From Grammothele lineata (Eukaryota > Basidiomycota > Agaricomycetes > Polyporales > Polyporaceae), in NCBI GenBank assembly GCA_002150815.3, contig NDFF03000013.1, positions 682,001 through 746,000 of the forward strand: DNA of 64,000 nucleotides, in the 5' to 3' direction. The notes under the pieces are model-generated. The model did not search any database. It saw only the letters and a list, made by a program, of their open reading frames with translations, and was not told the origin of the DNA. The stretch's first letter is position 1. Each line of letters begins with the position of its first letter. Below are positions 23,436 through 35,651 of this stretch, in pieces. The translations under genes and the position numbers were made by a program.

Positions 23436-25533
23436 TCATACCTCCCCATCATCCCCAACGGACATATGATCCAGGTCTGTCTTTGTATCCGTCGTCCTTT
23501 CAACTTGGATCTGGAGGTTCACCTGTGGTTTGTGGGTGATCGGGTGGGTCAAGAGCCGGTCAGGGTCAGCCATCGCCGAAGCTCTCGCGGTCATATCCGT
23601 GTTCACGCGCACCTGGTCGTCGCGACTCGTGCGCGTTCCGGTGACTGTGCTGAACGTGTGTGCCCCATGGTGGAGGTGCCGGCTAGAGAAGGACAGTCGC
23701 GCGCTCCCACCGGAAGTGGCCGAGAGTGGGATGGACACCATATTCCCCGAGTTCGTCTCGCGGAGCGGCCGTCTCGCGTTGAGCGTGGCGAGTAATGAGT
23801 TGAGGAAAACTGTTGCATCACACGTGCCAGACATGGCAGGATGACGGCCCAGGGAAAGAGAAAGCGGAAACGGATATCAGCGGCGTGCGAGCGTCAGGGT
23901 CAAGAATAGCGCACGCTTGGGAAGGACGACGTAGAAGGCGATGAAGATGAAGTTGTTCGGCATGCTAGCATACTGAGAAACGAAGGTTAGAGCACGGCGT
24001 TCTCGGGCACCGGTACAACGGGAAGGGAAATACGTACGGTAACAAGGCACAAGAGTGCACAAATGCTTTCACGACATTGTCAGCTTGTGAATGCGGCTTG
24101 AGCCACTATAGGACGGTACGCTCACCTTGTGAGAGCACCTGTGTTGATGCTGTATATCATTAGAATGCGAACTACCGAGTCCGTCCTATATTAATCACGT
24201 CAGTAAAGACGTATGACAGAAGCGGAAAATGTTACCTCGAGAAGCCGGTCCTTCGCTTTGCCAGAAGTATGCACATCGACGCCGCAATCAAGACATCGGC
24301 GACGACCCCTGCCCCTAGACTCACATATAGAATATCCTATTACTCCTTTTCAGCTTGTAAGCTCGGCGGAAAGTAGAGCATTACACCTACGGAAATGGTA
24401 GAGAGTGCTGCAAAGGAAGGAAGGCCAAATCTAGTTGTACGAACATCAGTCTAGGAAGGGCCGTCGGAGCTAGACACGGGTGACTTACGCCTTCACAGGA
24501 AAAGCTTACCAAGGCACACTCATCTTAGCACCAGCCTAGGCCAGAGGATTGCCGGCATACTCAACTCACCAATACTACCACCTATACAAGATCATCAGTG
24601 AATGGATAGTTCTCAATGATTCAAATCATTTTACCGAAGACAACGAGCGATGATAGGGCCTAACCAATACATTTGAGCAGACAGTTATACCTCTCAATAT
24701 CTGAATACTCACAATTGCGACCACCAAGAACCAGTTTCGGTTGCTCACTATAAGATCAAAGTTTAGTAGACACTTGCGCGCCCAGAAGTGAACTTACATT
24801 TCCAGACCCTATGGCAGAATACCCTGATCAACGAGAGGACGTAGAGTGAGTTTCACGCGTACACGGGGACTGTTCGTGATAGTACACACATTCTCACTGC
24901 AAGGTCGCTCACACCCTGAACGACGTAAATCACCGCATCGCCTTCGGGTCCATGAATATAGCACCTACCGTGACCAAAATTTGTGACTGTACTCAGCATT
25001 GATTCGTTAGACTAAACGAATACCACAGAATTTGAGAAGGAGACGTACAAGTATGCTCCATACGGGAACAGCGAGTGCAAAGGGGTTGAAGAAATTCGTG
25101 ACAGCGTAGAAGTATATCGCGTGGACGACCAGCGCAAGGTGTAGACTGTCTAACACCCTACATGTATTGTGAACGAAAGTCCATGCCGAGAGGATAGTAG
25201 AAAATGCAGCCTACCACAGGAAGAATACCTATTATAGTGTTGAACAAGTGTACGTCTACTGCATACACTCCAGGGGACGTACCAGAGCCTTCATATATCC
25301 CGGATCCGCCTCATTACGCTTGAAGTAGATGTATGTTTGCATCACTGTTATTCCGTAAAAACTGCCAGAAGGCATCAGAGCGGCGTCGAAATATAATACT
25401 AGGGTGCAAAGTTTACCAAGACATGGCGACAGTCCCTTATCGAGATCATCAGCCACATTGAACATCAAGAAGCGAAGGATAACATACCCAGCAACGCAGC
25501 ACCTAATGTATCGTTGAGAGACAGCGAGGCCAT
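23436..25533 (-). CDS. DUF6534 multi-pass membrane protein, tandem copy C
   Basis: Third DUF6534 copy. The start is at 25533 (MASLSLNDTLGAALL). Exon 1 (25488-25533) joins a 19-nt micro-exon (25417-25435), then FYGITVMQTYIYFKRNEADPGYMK. Further exons give VLDSLHLALVVHAIYFYAV, TNFFNPFALAVPVWS, VVQGVSDLAVRM, VSNRNWFLVVAI, VVADVLIAASMCILLAKRR, TGFSRTDSVVRILMIYSINTG, YASMPNNFIFIAFYVVLPK and FLNSLLATLNARRPLRE, all family blocks. The tail of about 110 residues is hydrophilic and rich in Ser/Thr/Asp, ending TGA at 23436. It is clearly older in divergence than A versus B. Topology and family are sure; the function of the family is unknown. Confidence 0.83.
25417..25435 (-). other. 19-nt internal micro-exon of DUF6534 copy C
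   Basis: Acceptor GATAAG and donor GTAAAC flank exactly 19 nt. Splicing it gives GTVAMSCFYG, aligning without gaps to GYIFSVSLYG of copy A. Confidence 0.6.
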
Positions 25534-27232
25534 CGTGTTAGGGCGACCAGGTGATCGTACGGAGAATAGGAGAGGGTCTCTGCCATGACGTCCGGCATCC
25601 GGGACCTCGCCCACTATCTATACGAGCGCAAGGGCAAAGACAAGGTTGATCCCACAGACCGGCGCGGGGCTTCGGTGCCGTGCGCACGGCCGGATCCCCA
25701 CACTTGCAGGACTTCCGCTGCTCGGTGGATGGATTTGGGCTGGGAACCGGGCACGTTGTCGCGGAGGTGACGTGGGGTGAGAAGCCGGGATCCTCCATGA
25801 CATGTTATACACGGGATACTTGGTTCTGCAAGCTTTTGCCTGGGAGCTTTCCAGTCGTTGTAAGTAATCCACGACAGACGCATGTCATTTGGCCGAGACA
25901 CCTCTGGACAAACTTCGACATCGGCACTGGGTCTACTAGTGCGAGAAACACTAAGTTGGAAACCACTTCAAATTAATGTCAGAAGGCCATGACTGCTGCT
26001 ACAGTGCGAACGAGTGGTATATGTACGCTTACATCTGAATGTTTTCTCACCGGCGTGGGCGATCTTTCGACCTTTCGTCTCCGGTCCATATGATGTTCAG
26101 CGTTCAATGGGAGTCGCCCACGCCCGCTTCCTGAAGGCGCCTCTCTAGACACCCACGTGTACGAGCCGGCCGCGTCAAGCTTCGAGACCCACCTTCCATA
26201 TCTAGCCTGAGAGTCCAGGCTGTCCGGGCGGATGTTCCCGGTATGTCCTTCTTCCGCCTTCATACTACACATCGAATAATTTGTGGAGTGTCCCCCGACC
26301 CAACGACACATTCGAATGGACCAAGAGACAAATCTAACGCGCTGAACATACTCAGTACTGATGAACTCCACTCTCTTTCTACGTCTTGTTCGGAGACGCA
26401 CCCAGCAAACGTTGAGTAAACGTACGTCAAATGCGCTCAACGTAATTCCTACGGGACCGTTAGGTCGGACGCCGGTGTCTTTTGAAGAGGAGTGTCTCAT
26501 GAATGTCAAGGCTGCGTCGAGTGCCTGGGCCTGCTGTCGAAGGCGAGTTCCATGCTGTCAGATGAAGGTTCTTGTGCCTCCCGGTTCACCCGATCGGCAG
26601 AAGAATGTCTTCGGGCAAGACAGACGGCAGACATCGCGGGAGACGATCCCCGAGCACCCCCCAGAGCGCCTTGCCTATTAAACCGCCACCTTCCTGATGC
26701 GCCCACCTAGTCTCTTCTTAAGGATAGAGTCATGTCCGGCATGGATTTACCTAGATTATGACAAACACCACGAAATGTCATGGACACGTGTCTGCCGGGT
26801 GAGTCCAAGACTCCGTGTCGATAAATTTGCCGTGCTTCTCGCGCCCTCTCACTACAGAACTCTACAGAGGAGCACGGACGCAGTATAATGAGTCCGTGCA
26901 AGGTCGGGTCATCTTTGCCCTGCCGCGGCTGCTTTTCCTATTGCGCCGCGGTCTTAACATCCGAAATGGTTCAAGCGGCACTCGCGAGTGCTCTGTCCAG
27001 GGACCAGACTAAATGAAGATTATCCGCGACCATCGCTCCGTCTTGAAAGAATGTGCGATTGAATCGGCGCGAATGTCCGAAGTCTGCGAATTATGTACAT
27101 ACGAGCGCGGAGAAGTACATTACGTAGGCTTCTATGGTAAGAACGCTGCACTAGTGGTACATCATAAGTTAAAAGCGTCCGCCTTTGTCGAAGGCTAACA
27201 ATGTAACAGGATCAGGGCTGGAGCCACGGAGC
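25534..27232. other. Intergenic upstream of DUF6534 copy C
   Basis: No supported gene. Short open frames around 25580-25980 and 26360-27000 lack domain content and do not splice together. It includes the 5' flank of copy C and the 3' flank of the single-pass protein gene. Confidence 0.35.
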
Positions 27233-27930
27233 TCACGAAGAGGACTGGTATTTCACTGCCGACACGATGGCGAAGGCGGCAAGACCGATTACGATGAGGA
27301 GCGCCCCGACGGAGATGCCGATGAGTAGTGCTTTCTGCGAGGGTAAAAGCGATCAGTAACGCCGCTCATGCCCTACGTGGAGGTGAGTGCCAAGGATCGG
27401 CAGGGCGCGCTGACCTTGTGTCGTCGAACCCTAGAAATTGACCTGTGAGTCCTCAACCCAGGTCAGAAGATTGTCGCACTTACCATTGCTTCTACAGGAA
27501 CGCCGAGAGATGACGAAAGCATGTTAAACATTTCGAGCCAAGAGGATGACCAAAGGACTATCGACGCACGGGCGTATTCCGACGAGGGTCTATCGAGTAC
27601 CCGAGTGCTGCGCCGACTCTCGTGAGCACTCTCCCAAACACTCCGCCCGGATAGAAGACACTCACATCCGATATCATCTCCAAACCCTTTCCCAGCCCTG
27701 CCCGCATCGCCGCCGGTGGACATCAGGCGCTCTGTCTCGTCATCATCCATCTCTTCCTTCAGCTTCGCCATCTCGACGTCTCCGTTGCTACTATGGGGAG
27801 AGTAAATCGACCCCTCCGGCCCCTCAACGCTGATTGTTGGTATCCGCTCATGTGGATGTGACCTGTAATACCTCGTCAGTGTCGTCATTCGACCATGCCA
27901 TCATCCTCGAGGAATAACTCACCCGGCCAT
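27233..27930 (-). CDS. Small single-pass membrane protein, paralogue 1
   Basis: Unrecognised 126-residue protein. Exons 27923-27930 (only 8 nt), 27666-27862, 27484-27557 and 27233-27334 close in frame. The N-terminal about 65 residues are polar and acidic (MAGSHPHERIPTISVEG, then EMAKLKEEMDDDETERLM). An amphipathic stretch WLEMFNMLSSSLGVPVEAM follows. One strong helix (KALLIGISVGALLIVIGLAA) begins exactly at the last exon, and the protein ends in a short YQSSS tail. It has no signal peptide, so the N-terminus is probably cytosolic. The next gene to the right has the same plan: an 8-nt first exon in the same phase, a disordered N-terminus and a phase-0 intron directly before the helix. It is not a SNARE, because no heptad core is visible. 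Probably lineage-specific. Confidence 0.62.
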
Positions 27931-29047
27931 AGTGCTTTCACCTATAATGTAATGCAGGAAAACGTAGCTTCGTATGACCTTGCGCCGAGGGCAGAATCAG
28001 ACAGTCAAAAGTGTAGAAAAGAAAGGATGTGGGGAGAAGATCAATCAAGGACGACCCGTCCGCCGCGCCCGCGACGCGTCGTCTTATTACACCCCTAGGA
28101 CTTCCCCGGAGTCGCTCATGGAACACCGGTCCTGTCGCGCTGCATAGGGAGAGGGCTGTGCGCCGCCCCGCGGGCGCGCCTCCCCATCCCCACCGCCCGA
28201 GCGACCCGGAAAGGTTCAGGCTGGTGCGCCGCGAATCATGGCTCCGGAATGCGGGGAGCAGCGCCAGCGCCCATCACTGCAGTGCGCGTCAGCGCAAAGC
28301 ATTGCACCTTGGCGGCGCGCTGGGTACGTCACGCACTTGAACGGGCACAACGCCCGTGCTTCGTATGTGATCACCACGGTTCGCGAGCACGGGCTACGGC
28401 GCGGCGTGGCCGTCAAGGCTCGTTGTGTTCACGGATGGAAATTCCAGATTACGAGGCTTCCTCGACTTAGCTCACAGGCGCCAAGAAACAATCACGCCGA
28501 GCTCAAGCCTCCAACATAGCACCCATAGTAGCGCCCAACGCCTCCAGCCGCTGTGGTGCCGCAATACACACAATGTTTTACACTGGTAGTGGTTCGGGGC
28601 ACAATGGGTGAAGACCGAATAGGCCAACCTACCCCGAACAGATCATATCATCAATGATGTTCACTGCGGCGTTGGGTGGCTGCCTGCGGGGTTTGCGGAT
28701 ATGTTATTGATATGCTGGCCCAGCTGCTCAGAAGCACGGCCAGTAGCCCCCTCAATATGCGCGAGCATTGGTCTAGCTCTAGACGAGATCGTAATTAAAG
28801 AACACATGCCGAAGGGTATAGTCAAGTAATGGATACAGTTGTGTCAATGGGATTGCTATGTCCTTGTGGTGGTGCAAGTCCGTGCGAATGTGGATGAGTG
28901 TCCTGATCAAAACCGGAATGCCTCAGTGAGCGCTTTGACGAGATGGCGTGCAGACTACGGGGAACACCTCCGCATCCCTCCTCCTGTTCTCTCACTCCTT
29001 CCCGCGCCAGCGAGTACTAAAGGAAAATGATACTAACAGGGAGAGGG
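27931..29047. other. Intergenic between the two single-pass protein genes
   Basis: GC-rich around 28050-28450 with overlapping open frames that I reject. No other feature seen. Confidence 0.35.
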
Positions 29048-30027
29048 TCAGTCCCACTGGAACCGAGCCCCTAGGAAGACACAGTACGCCGCGAGCGCAG
29101 TGATGCCGAGCACAATGGACACCGCGGACGCTATCACGATGGCTTTCTGCGGGCGAGGAAGGGAGTCGGTCAGTCTCGCGCCCGCCCGAGGTTAAGCGTG
29201 TCAGGTGTACGGGCACTGACATTATGATTTCGCATCCTGCCAGACAAGCGCACGGGGCGTCAGCCTACTTATTCCCAACAGTGGGACATTTATAGCATGG
29301 GCCGCAGCACTCACCAGTCTAACAGCGGGCTTCGTGACACCTGCTCAAGGGGAAGAGAGAGAGGGATTCGTCCCAGGTCAGCTTTATATAGCCCGTGCAC
29401 CTTTCTAAGAATACCCCCCGCGCGGGGTGGGCAGACACGCACCTTGGCCACAAATATCGACCGCTCGGACGTCGCGACACTCCGGTATTCACTTGTCGTT
29501 TCCGAGGAGTATCCGCCTTGAAAGTTGTGAAGTAACAATCCCTTGCAGTAAGCACGCACGCCCCGAGCTATGCTCTCTTCAACTCACTCGCGAATGGATC
29601 TCTCGGGATCTCCAGCAAAGTGCCCCTCTGTGCGTGCTCTTCGTACATCGGCGCCGGCGCCCCCGCCTCTAAATCCCTCGGCTCGACCACTGAGTCCGTC
29701 GACCACGACGACACAAGCGCGCGAGCGGAATTTGGATAGTGAGGCCGCGGCGCGGCGAGGTGTAATTGGCTTTGGGAAGGGGAAAGGTAGCCGACGGGCG
29801 AAGGGGGGAGAACGCCGGATTCTTTTTCCCAGTCGACGTATTCCGTGTTGGGGGTTTCACGCGAAGGGTCGCGATCGCTCGAATGCGACGAGCTGGATGA
29901 GCTGGAGGGGCCAGGTTGGAATCCTGCGCGGCTGAGCCTGCCGTTTGACGAAGATAATGGCGCACGGAAAGGGAAGTTCGAGTTCGGGGGAGGAGTGGGA
30001 CGCAGGCGAAAGAACTTACTTCGTCAT
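29048..30027 (-). CDS. Small single-pass membrane protein, paralogue 2
   Basis: Unrecognised 190-residue protein. Exons 30020-30027 (8 nt), 29588-29937, 29443-29516, 29315-29340, 29221-29236 (16 nt) and 29048-29146 close in frame. The N-terminus is disordered, with a poly-Ser run (PSSSSSSSHSSDRDPSRE), TEYVDWEKESG and the block MYEEHAQRGTLLEIPRDPFA. Then come SVATSERSIFVAK and RSPLLDWMRNHN, followed by one hydrophobic helix starting at the last exon (KAIVIASAVSIVLGITALAA) and a short tail ending FQWD. The intron layout matches the 27.2-kb gene at both ends, which supports common descent despite little sequence identity outside the helix start (KA-hydrophobic). No catalytic motif is visible. 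Confidence 0.62.
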
Positions 30028-31147
30028 GCTTCCCAGTGGACGTCAATCCGGAGGGTGCGTGTTCTCTATTTGCGCGAGTTGTGAATGAATGAACGTGTAT
30101 GCCAGAGTTGGCGGTTGGACACGAGTATGGAGAGGCGAATCGGGAGCCCGCGTTGAGGAGAGAAAAACGACCATCCTTTCCCGTGAGGACGTTTTTAATC
30201 GACCGCTGAGCCCGCCACGCGCAGCTCCAAGTAACCGCCGCCGGACGTCGGGTGTCGGAGGGGACGCGGGCGGGGGTGGCTGCGCGGCATAAAGCAAGCG
30301 CATCGCAGCGCCTTCGCCAGGTGTGTCGGGCTGACATGCCGACGCTCGGCGAGGATGGTAGACGCGGAATTCTATATGCGACTGCTGTACCGGTCATCTT
30401 GCGCGCAGCGCGGGTGCGAAGATGCAGTGGCCATGTAGCGATTGCAGCCAACGCCGAGCTACGTATACGCAGAGTTGTTGGAAGCTGTTGATGGTCGACG
30501 GCGCACAGATGGCCGCGCTTCTACGTAAACGCAGAACAACGTCAGTTGAAGTGTCTCAACATGACCGTTGGCGTATGTAGCTGTGAAGCGTACCAAGCTG
30601 ATAGTAATTCGAAAGCGGAGAGGAGGCGGTGGGCGAGACCCTCTGGTCCGACAGAGCACCCGCGAAGCTGCGGAAGGCGATCGACAGCTCTGCGAAGACT
30701 ATATCTGGGGTGCGTTCATAAACTGGCTGAAGGGTTTTCCGACAAAACCTATGTTAGCATATAGCCACGCACCGTCAGCAGAAAGCACGCAGCATGAGGA
30801 GTTGGAGATGAAGCAAACGACCCCGTTGAAGCACGTTGAAATAACTGTCGTTAACGCTGCAGCCCGAGCAGCTTCGCACGCAGACGGCAACATCGCTGAC
30901 GTAAGCACGCTCTGAACACCGCGACCAACCCTTCCTTCGACCAGATGTCTTGTTTCAGTCGTAGTTATTCCGAAGCGTAAGAACGAAATAGTATAAGTCC
31001 GCCTCCAAACCTAGGAACACACGTGGGAAGAAGTAGGTAGACGACTGGGAATTAGGACTGAGCGCATGGATATAACACAACAACGGCCTCGCTAAGCTGA
31101 GCGAAGACGTACAAGACGCGAGTCGTGGAGGAGGGAAAGGGGGCAGC
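30028..31147. other. Intergenic upstream of the single-pass protein gene
   Basis: Presumed promoter of the 29-kb gene and 3' flank of the synaptobrevin gene. An open frame at 30568-30915 on the plus strand has no ATG at its start and no domain, so it is not called. Confidence 0.35.
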
Positions 31148-31842
31148 TCATTTAGTCGCCTTCACAACAGAGACAACGATGATGATAATGATGATGGCAA
31201 TAGCGACACCAATGATGATCCTCATCTATGGAAGACGGTCAACGTCTGAGAATCACGAAAGTAGGGAAGCATCTCACCTTCATGTCTTTCCACCACATGT
31301 TCTGGATATTCAGCACGGTCAGCCGCAGCAAAATGCAGAGAATCACAAAAACGCACCTTGCGGACGCGGTTTGCTCCCCTGCGGAAGGTCTGCGCGGAAA
31401 CGGCGAGGTTGTCTGTCGAATAGGGTCGAATCAGCCGGGTCATTCACACGCACGGAATGTGGGTGGTGCCACGCCAAGCGCAGCCATAGGAGGTCCACAG
31501 TCGGGTGGGAGGAGGAGGGGAGAAGCAAGGGAAAACGCACCTGTCTTGTCCTGCAGCTGGTCAAGCCTCTCGCCACGCTCCGCGACTTTTGTGATGTTCT
31601 CCCTCATGATGCCGACGGTGTCATCAATCTGCGCCTGGATAGCGGCGGTCTTCGCGTTGCCCTGGCCAGCCGGGTTCGAGGAGGAGCCCCCGCGGGGCAG
31701 GTAGGGGTCGTAGGGTTCAGACCTAGGGCATTGAGGTAGTGCGCCGTCGCGAAATTACGCGAGGTGGGTAATTGGAGAGTGAGCATGGGAGAAGCAGGTT
31801 CAGACTTTGGAATACGAAGCGACAGAGAATAGGGACTGACAT
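31148..31842 (-). CDS. SNC1: Synaptobrevin/Snc1-type R-SNARE
   Basis: Vesicle SNARE for exocytosis and endosomal recycling. Five coding exons (31841-31842, 31541-31722, 31357-31412, 31278-31301, 31148-31225) give 113 residues, the normal fungal Snc length. [13 protein letters not shown] opens the protein. The SNARE core follows ([22 protein letters not shown], with the zero-layer Arg in AERGERL; then [19 protein letters not shown]). After it come the juxtamembrane NMWWKDMK and a C-terminal anchor rich in Ile/Val ending SVVKATK. The start codon is itself interrupted: A and T lie in exon 1 and G opens exon 2 after a 118-bp intron (GTCAGT...CCCTAG). This start was chosen because it restores the conserved MSEPYDPY and no other ATG precedes it in frame. 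A longin-type R-SNARE lies 24 kb away. Confidence 0.92.
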
Positions 31843-34031
31843 GACTGTTTGAAGAAGAGAAACAGGCAACCAGGCACTGGAGATGAGCTTGCTGAAGAGG
31901 AAGGGGGCTGCGAGCCGCGACTGACCGAATTACGGGGGAAATACGGTGCGGGCGTCGGTGGTCGTGAAGGAGGAGGGAGACGGCGGTGGGCTCGAGTGCG
32001 CGGGTGACGAAGGCGGCGGAGCAGGCCAAACACGCGCAAGCAGCCTGAAGCAGCCGGGCCCCGCACCGCCCCCCGCTGTGCCTCGGACGCCCGGCGCCTG
32101 TGCACCCACACCGCTCTCGCCCTCGCCGCAGCCCGCGCTCTCCTCTGCCCCGCCATCTTGGTCATCACAGATGAGATGCGTCCCGACACGCCGCCGCCCA
32201 CATCAGCATTGTTGGTCTTCCAACATATCAAGTGTCTGCGAACGTATCCGGCCGACCGCAGTCCAAACATAGACGCCTTCTAAAGCCGCACTGGAGTGCT
32301 ACTTCTCAATCATCCCTTGTTGGTTCGTCCTGTCATCTAGACGGCGCAGAAAACATGTCTGGCCAGGTTTTAGCAACCTTTCGGCTTGTGAAATGTGCGG
32401 TTTTGCTCGGTCGTAACGGTGAGGAAGAGCGAAGCCGGTGCGACTTCAGCTATGTGTTCGTTGTCGGCAAGCCATTCTATTCCAGGCAAGCGCATTATAT
32501 TCCAGTAATAGTTCCATCACTGACGTCCAAGCTTCATTCTCTCTTTAGGCTAGTTGTCACGTTACAAGCCGCATATATGTGGTTTTTGGCCATTCGGCGT
32601 CGTTGTTCCGCCGCCCTCGCTCAATTGGACCGGCCAGCGCAGTCGTACAGGAGAACATACTCTACAACGCCGAACTCCGGGTCTGCTGCCTTTCTTCTTG
32701 AAGCTTGAAGAGCTGCACCGTAAGGCCGAGGGGCACGCGTATTGCTCCCCCGTCGCTTCGGCGTTCTCGATGCCAGCGGTACCGCAAGAGGCGATATTGT
32801 CGGTAGTCTAATGGTGATGTACGCATTGCTCGCCATAGTGATGCTACCCCTTCGATTGCTTTGGAGGCATGGTCGTAGCCCCTCGACGTTTTCAGGACGC
32901 AGGCCGTGGTCGAGTTGGTCTTGGCATTCGGAAAATCTGAAGAAATGTTCTCCGCGGCGTTGTTCGCTGAGTCCTCGCGACCGCTATTAATATCTGTTGC
33001 ACATGCTTGTGAGTGCTCACGGGTACTCATTTGGGCTCCTTCGTGAGCTAATGTGCTCGTCTCTGAAGCGCCAAGTCGACATGGACATGAATTCGGGAGT
33101 ATCTACGGGCCCGAGCGTCCGCCTGACGAGCGTTGGACCATACGGCGGGCCGATGGTCTGCGGACCCCAAGGCGTGGAGACTACGCCTCTGCACAAGACG
33201 CGCATGGTCGTCACATTCTCAATGCTGTGTCGCACCATGACAGTTGTAGAAGAAGCACGTCTCGGTCCTTTTGCGGATAAACCACCTTGCGCGCAGACAA
33301 AGGCGACCACGCGCCATCTTACAGCTTCTTTCAGCATGCAAGCTAACCAGCACGGGGTTGAGCTTCGTTCGCCTACCAAGTCATAGATCAAAAAACCACG
33401 CCAAGCTCTTGCGTTAGCCTTTACAGAATCAGGAGACACACTGCGCATGCAGTCATGCCTGCACACCCGGCCCGCAACCATCAACGAACTGTTGACTATG
33501 ACCTCCGTACGCTTTACGGGCAAGGTCCCTCGTTCCAACCCAATCCCACGGCGGCATTTTGGCGGAGCTCTCCGTGCTCACCGACAGCAGCCGAGTTCAT
33601 TGGGGTGGTTCTTCGGCAGTTTTCTCCTCACCGCCACGCCCATGTCTCTTTCAACGGTCCGTCTAGACCCTATCCACGGGCCGGCGGAGGTGTCTGAACG
33701 TGTGTGCGTGGTACTTCGTCTGCTGCTTCTGTCCGTCGCACTCACCGGGGTGCTGTTCCCCTAACGGTCAGGTAACCTCTCGGCGTAAAAGCAGGGAGGT
33801 CTCGTGGAAGGGGGAACTCGCGCCGACGTTAGGACGGTTCTCCCGAGAGGAGGGAAGCGTGCTCAAATGACATGGGCCAGGTCTGGATTTTCGCGAGAAC
33901 GGCGATCTTCATCATCTACGCTGGTGCTCGTAAACGTATAAAAGGGAGGGGGGGGGATGAGGCGGAGTCTTCAGACCCAGCTGCATCAACTCGGTCTTCA
34001 AAGTCGGGATTCTCACCACAGTCAGCCGGCC
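31843..34031. other. Intergenic between synaptobrevin and pectate lyase
   Basis: About 2.2 kb with several open frames of 60-170 codons on both strands (for example 33017-33538), none with a recognised domain or convincing splice partners. The right end carries the pectate lyase promoter. Confidence 0.35.
33937..33944 (+). promoter_or_regulatory. TATA box of the pectate lyase gene
   Basis: TATAAAAG, 88 bp upstream of the ATG at 34032. A strong TATA element is typical of inducible secreted enzymes in fungi. Confidence 0.6.
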
Positions 34032-35265
34032 ATGAAGTTGCTTTCCGTCATCACTGCTTTCGTGGCCTTGCAGGTCGCTGCTGTCCTCGTCAGTACCACG
34101 CACCTCGCTCGCGGATCATGGGGCTGACGCATTGTTACCTGATAGTCTCGCCCGTCCACGCTCCTCAAAAGGGCGTCAGTCTCTGACACGGCCACCATCG
34201 GATACGCTGCTGGGTTAGTCCACCTCACTATTGAACGATCGCGAGTCCTCCTGACAGACATTGGGCTGCAGCACTACTGGTGGCGTTGGTGGCCCTACGA
34301 CCAGGGTCTCCACCCTCGACGACCTCATCTCCGCCACCTCCGGGAACGACCCCAAGATCGTCATCCTCGACGGCAACATCACTGGCAACACCGTCGTCCG
34401 GGTCGGTTCGAACACCTCTCTCCTTGGCGCTGCTGGATCCTGTAGGTCGCTTCTCTCTACTGACATGATGATCCAATCCTGATATGCGCCGCCCATAGCG
34501 CTCAATGGAGTCGGTGTGCGCGTCCTAAACCAGGAGAACGTCATCCTCCGCAACCTCAAGATCTCCAAGGTTCTTGCCTCCGCGGGAGACGCCATCGGCA
34601 TCCAGGCGGCCTCCAACGTCTGGGTTGACCATGTCGACCTCTCCAGCGACCGCGACCACGACAAGGACTTGTACGTCTCTCTCTAGCTTATTTCGAGTCT
34701 GCGACTGATTGCATCCCTCCGACGCACAGCTACGACGGCCTGCTCGACATCACGCACGGCTGCACCGGCATCACGGTCACGAACTCGTACCTGCACGACC
34801 ACTGGAAAGCCTCGCTCGTCGGCCACTCGGACAACAACGGCGCGCAGGACGTCGCGATCCAGGTGACGTTCGCGCTCAACCGCTGGGTGGACCTCAACTC
34901 GCGCACGCCCTCGTTCCGCTTCGGGCACGGCCACATCTTCAACAACGTCTTCGACGACAACAACGACGGCATCAACACCCGCGACGGCGCGCAGCTCCTC
35001 GTCGAGAACAACGTCTGGACGGGCACGGACAAGCCCCTGTACGACACGGACGACGGCTTCGCCGTCGCGCGCGGCAATGGTTCGTGTTTCCTTACTCGTA
35101 CTCTACTGACATTCGCTAACGATAGCTCCCACAGACTTCGGAGGTGCGGAGAACACGGCGCCAGTGGGCAACTTCACCACTCCGCCTTACAGCTACAGTC
35201 TCATCGACACCAGCTCCGTCCGGAGCACTGTCGAGGCAAACGCTGGCCAGCTTCTCTCGTTCTAA
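34032..35265 (+). CDS. Secreted pectate lyase, polysaccharide lyase family 1
   Basis: Cleaves de-esterified pectin (polygalacturonate) by beta-elimination, Ca-dependent, outside the cell. Six exons (34032-34088, 34146-34213, 34272-34441, 34499-34670, 34730-35079, 35135-35265) encode 315 residues, usual for PL1. A signal peptide (MKLLSVITAFVALQVAAVL) is followed by a dibasic LLKR site suggesting a propeptide. The parallel beta-helix shows ILRNLKISKV, the vWiDH motif as VWVDHVDLSSD, YDGLLDITHGCTGITVTNSYL and DHWKASLVGHSD. The catalytic Arg region is seen as NSRTPSFRFGHGHIFNNVF (RxPxxR). DDNNDGINTRDGAQLLVENN follows. All key motifs are intact. It stands alone, without other pectin genes nearby. 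Confidence 0.93.
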
Positions 35266-35651
35266 ATTCTGAACAAACGATGGTTCATCAAAGTAGGGTC
35301 GAAAGGGGTGTGGCGTCTGGACGCCGATTGTTGTGGTCGATCATTGGGCTGTACGTAGCAGGGAAACGAGTGCATCGTATACCACAAATTGTTGGTTTGA
35401 TATCCTCGAAAATGAATGCCAAAGACTGCACATACAGGGGGTATCATCTTCCTAGTTAGCGAAAAGGAGCGTCTTCTCTCTACGACAGCGCAAGCCTAGG
35501 TATGTACGGGAAGCGAAGGAACAACATCCGAACTACGCGACGCAACAACTTAGCATGAAGATCCACGAGAACAATAGCAACATTATGACTCGATAACGCA
35601 GAACACCCTACCTCGAACAGGAAAAGAAGGGACAGGATCGCATGCGCGGGC
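35266..35651. other. Convergent 3' flank
   Basis: Region between the stop codons of the pectate lyase (+) and the kinase (-). Shared terminator zone; nothing else seen. Confidence 0.5.

Noticed and set aside
30568..30915. 115-codon plus-strand frame
   Set aside because: Opens with TTG, has no domain and no splice partners.
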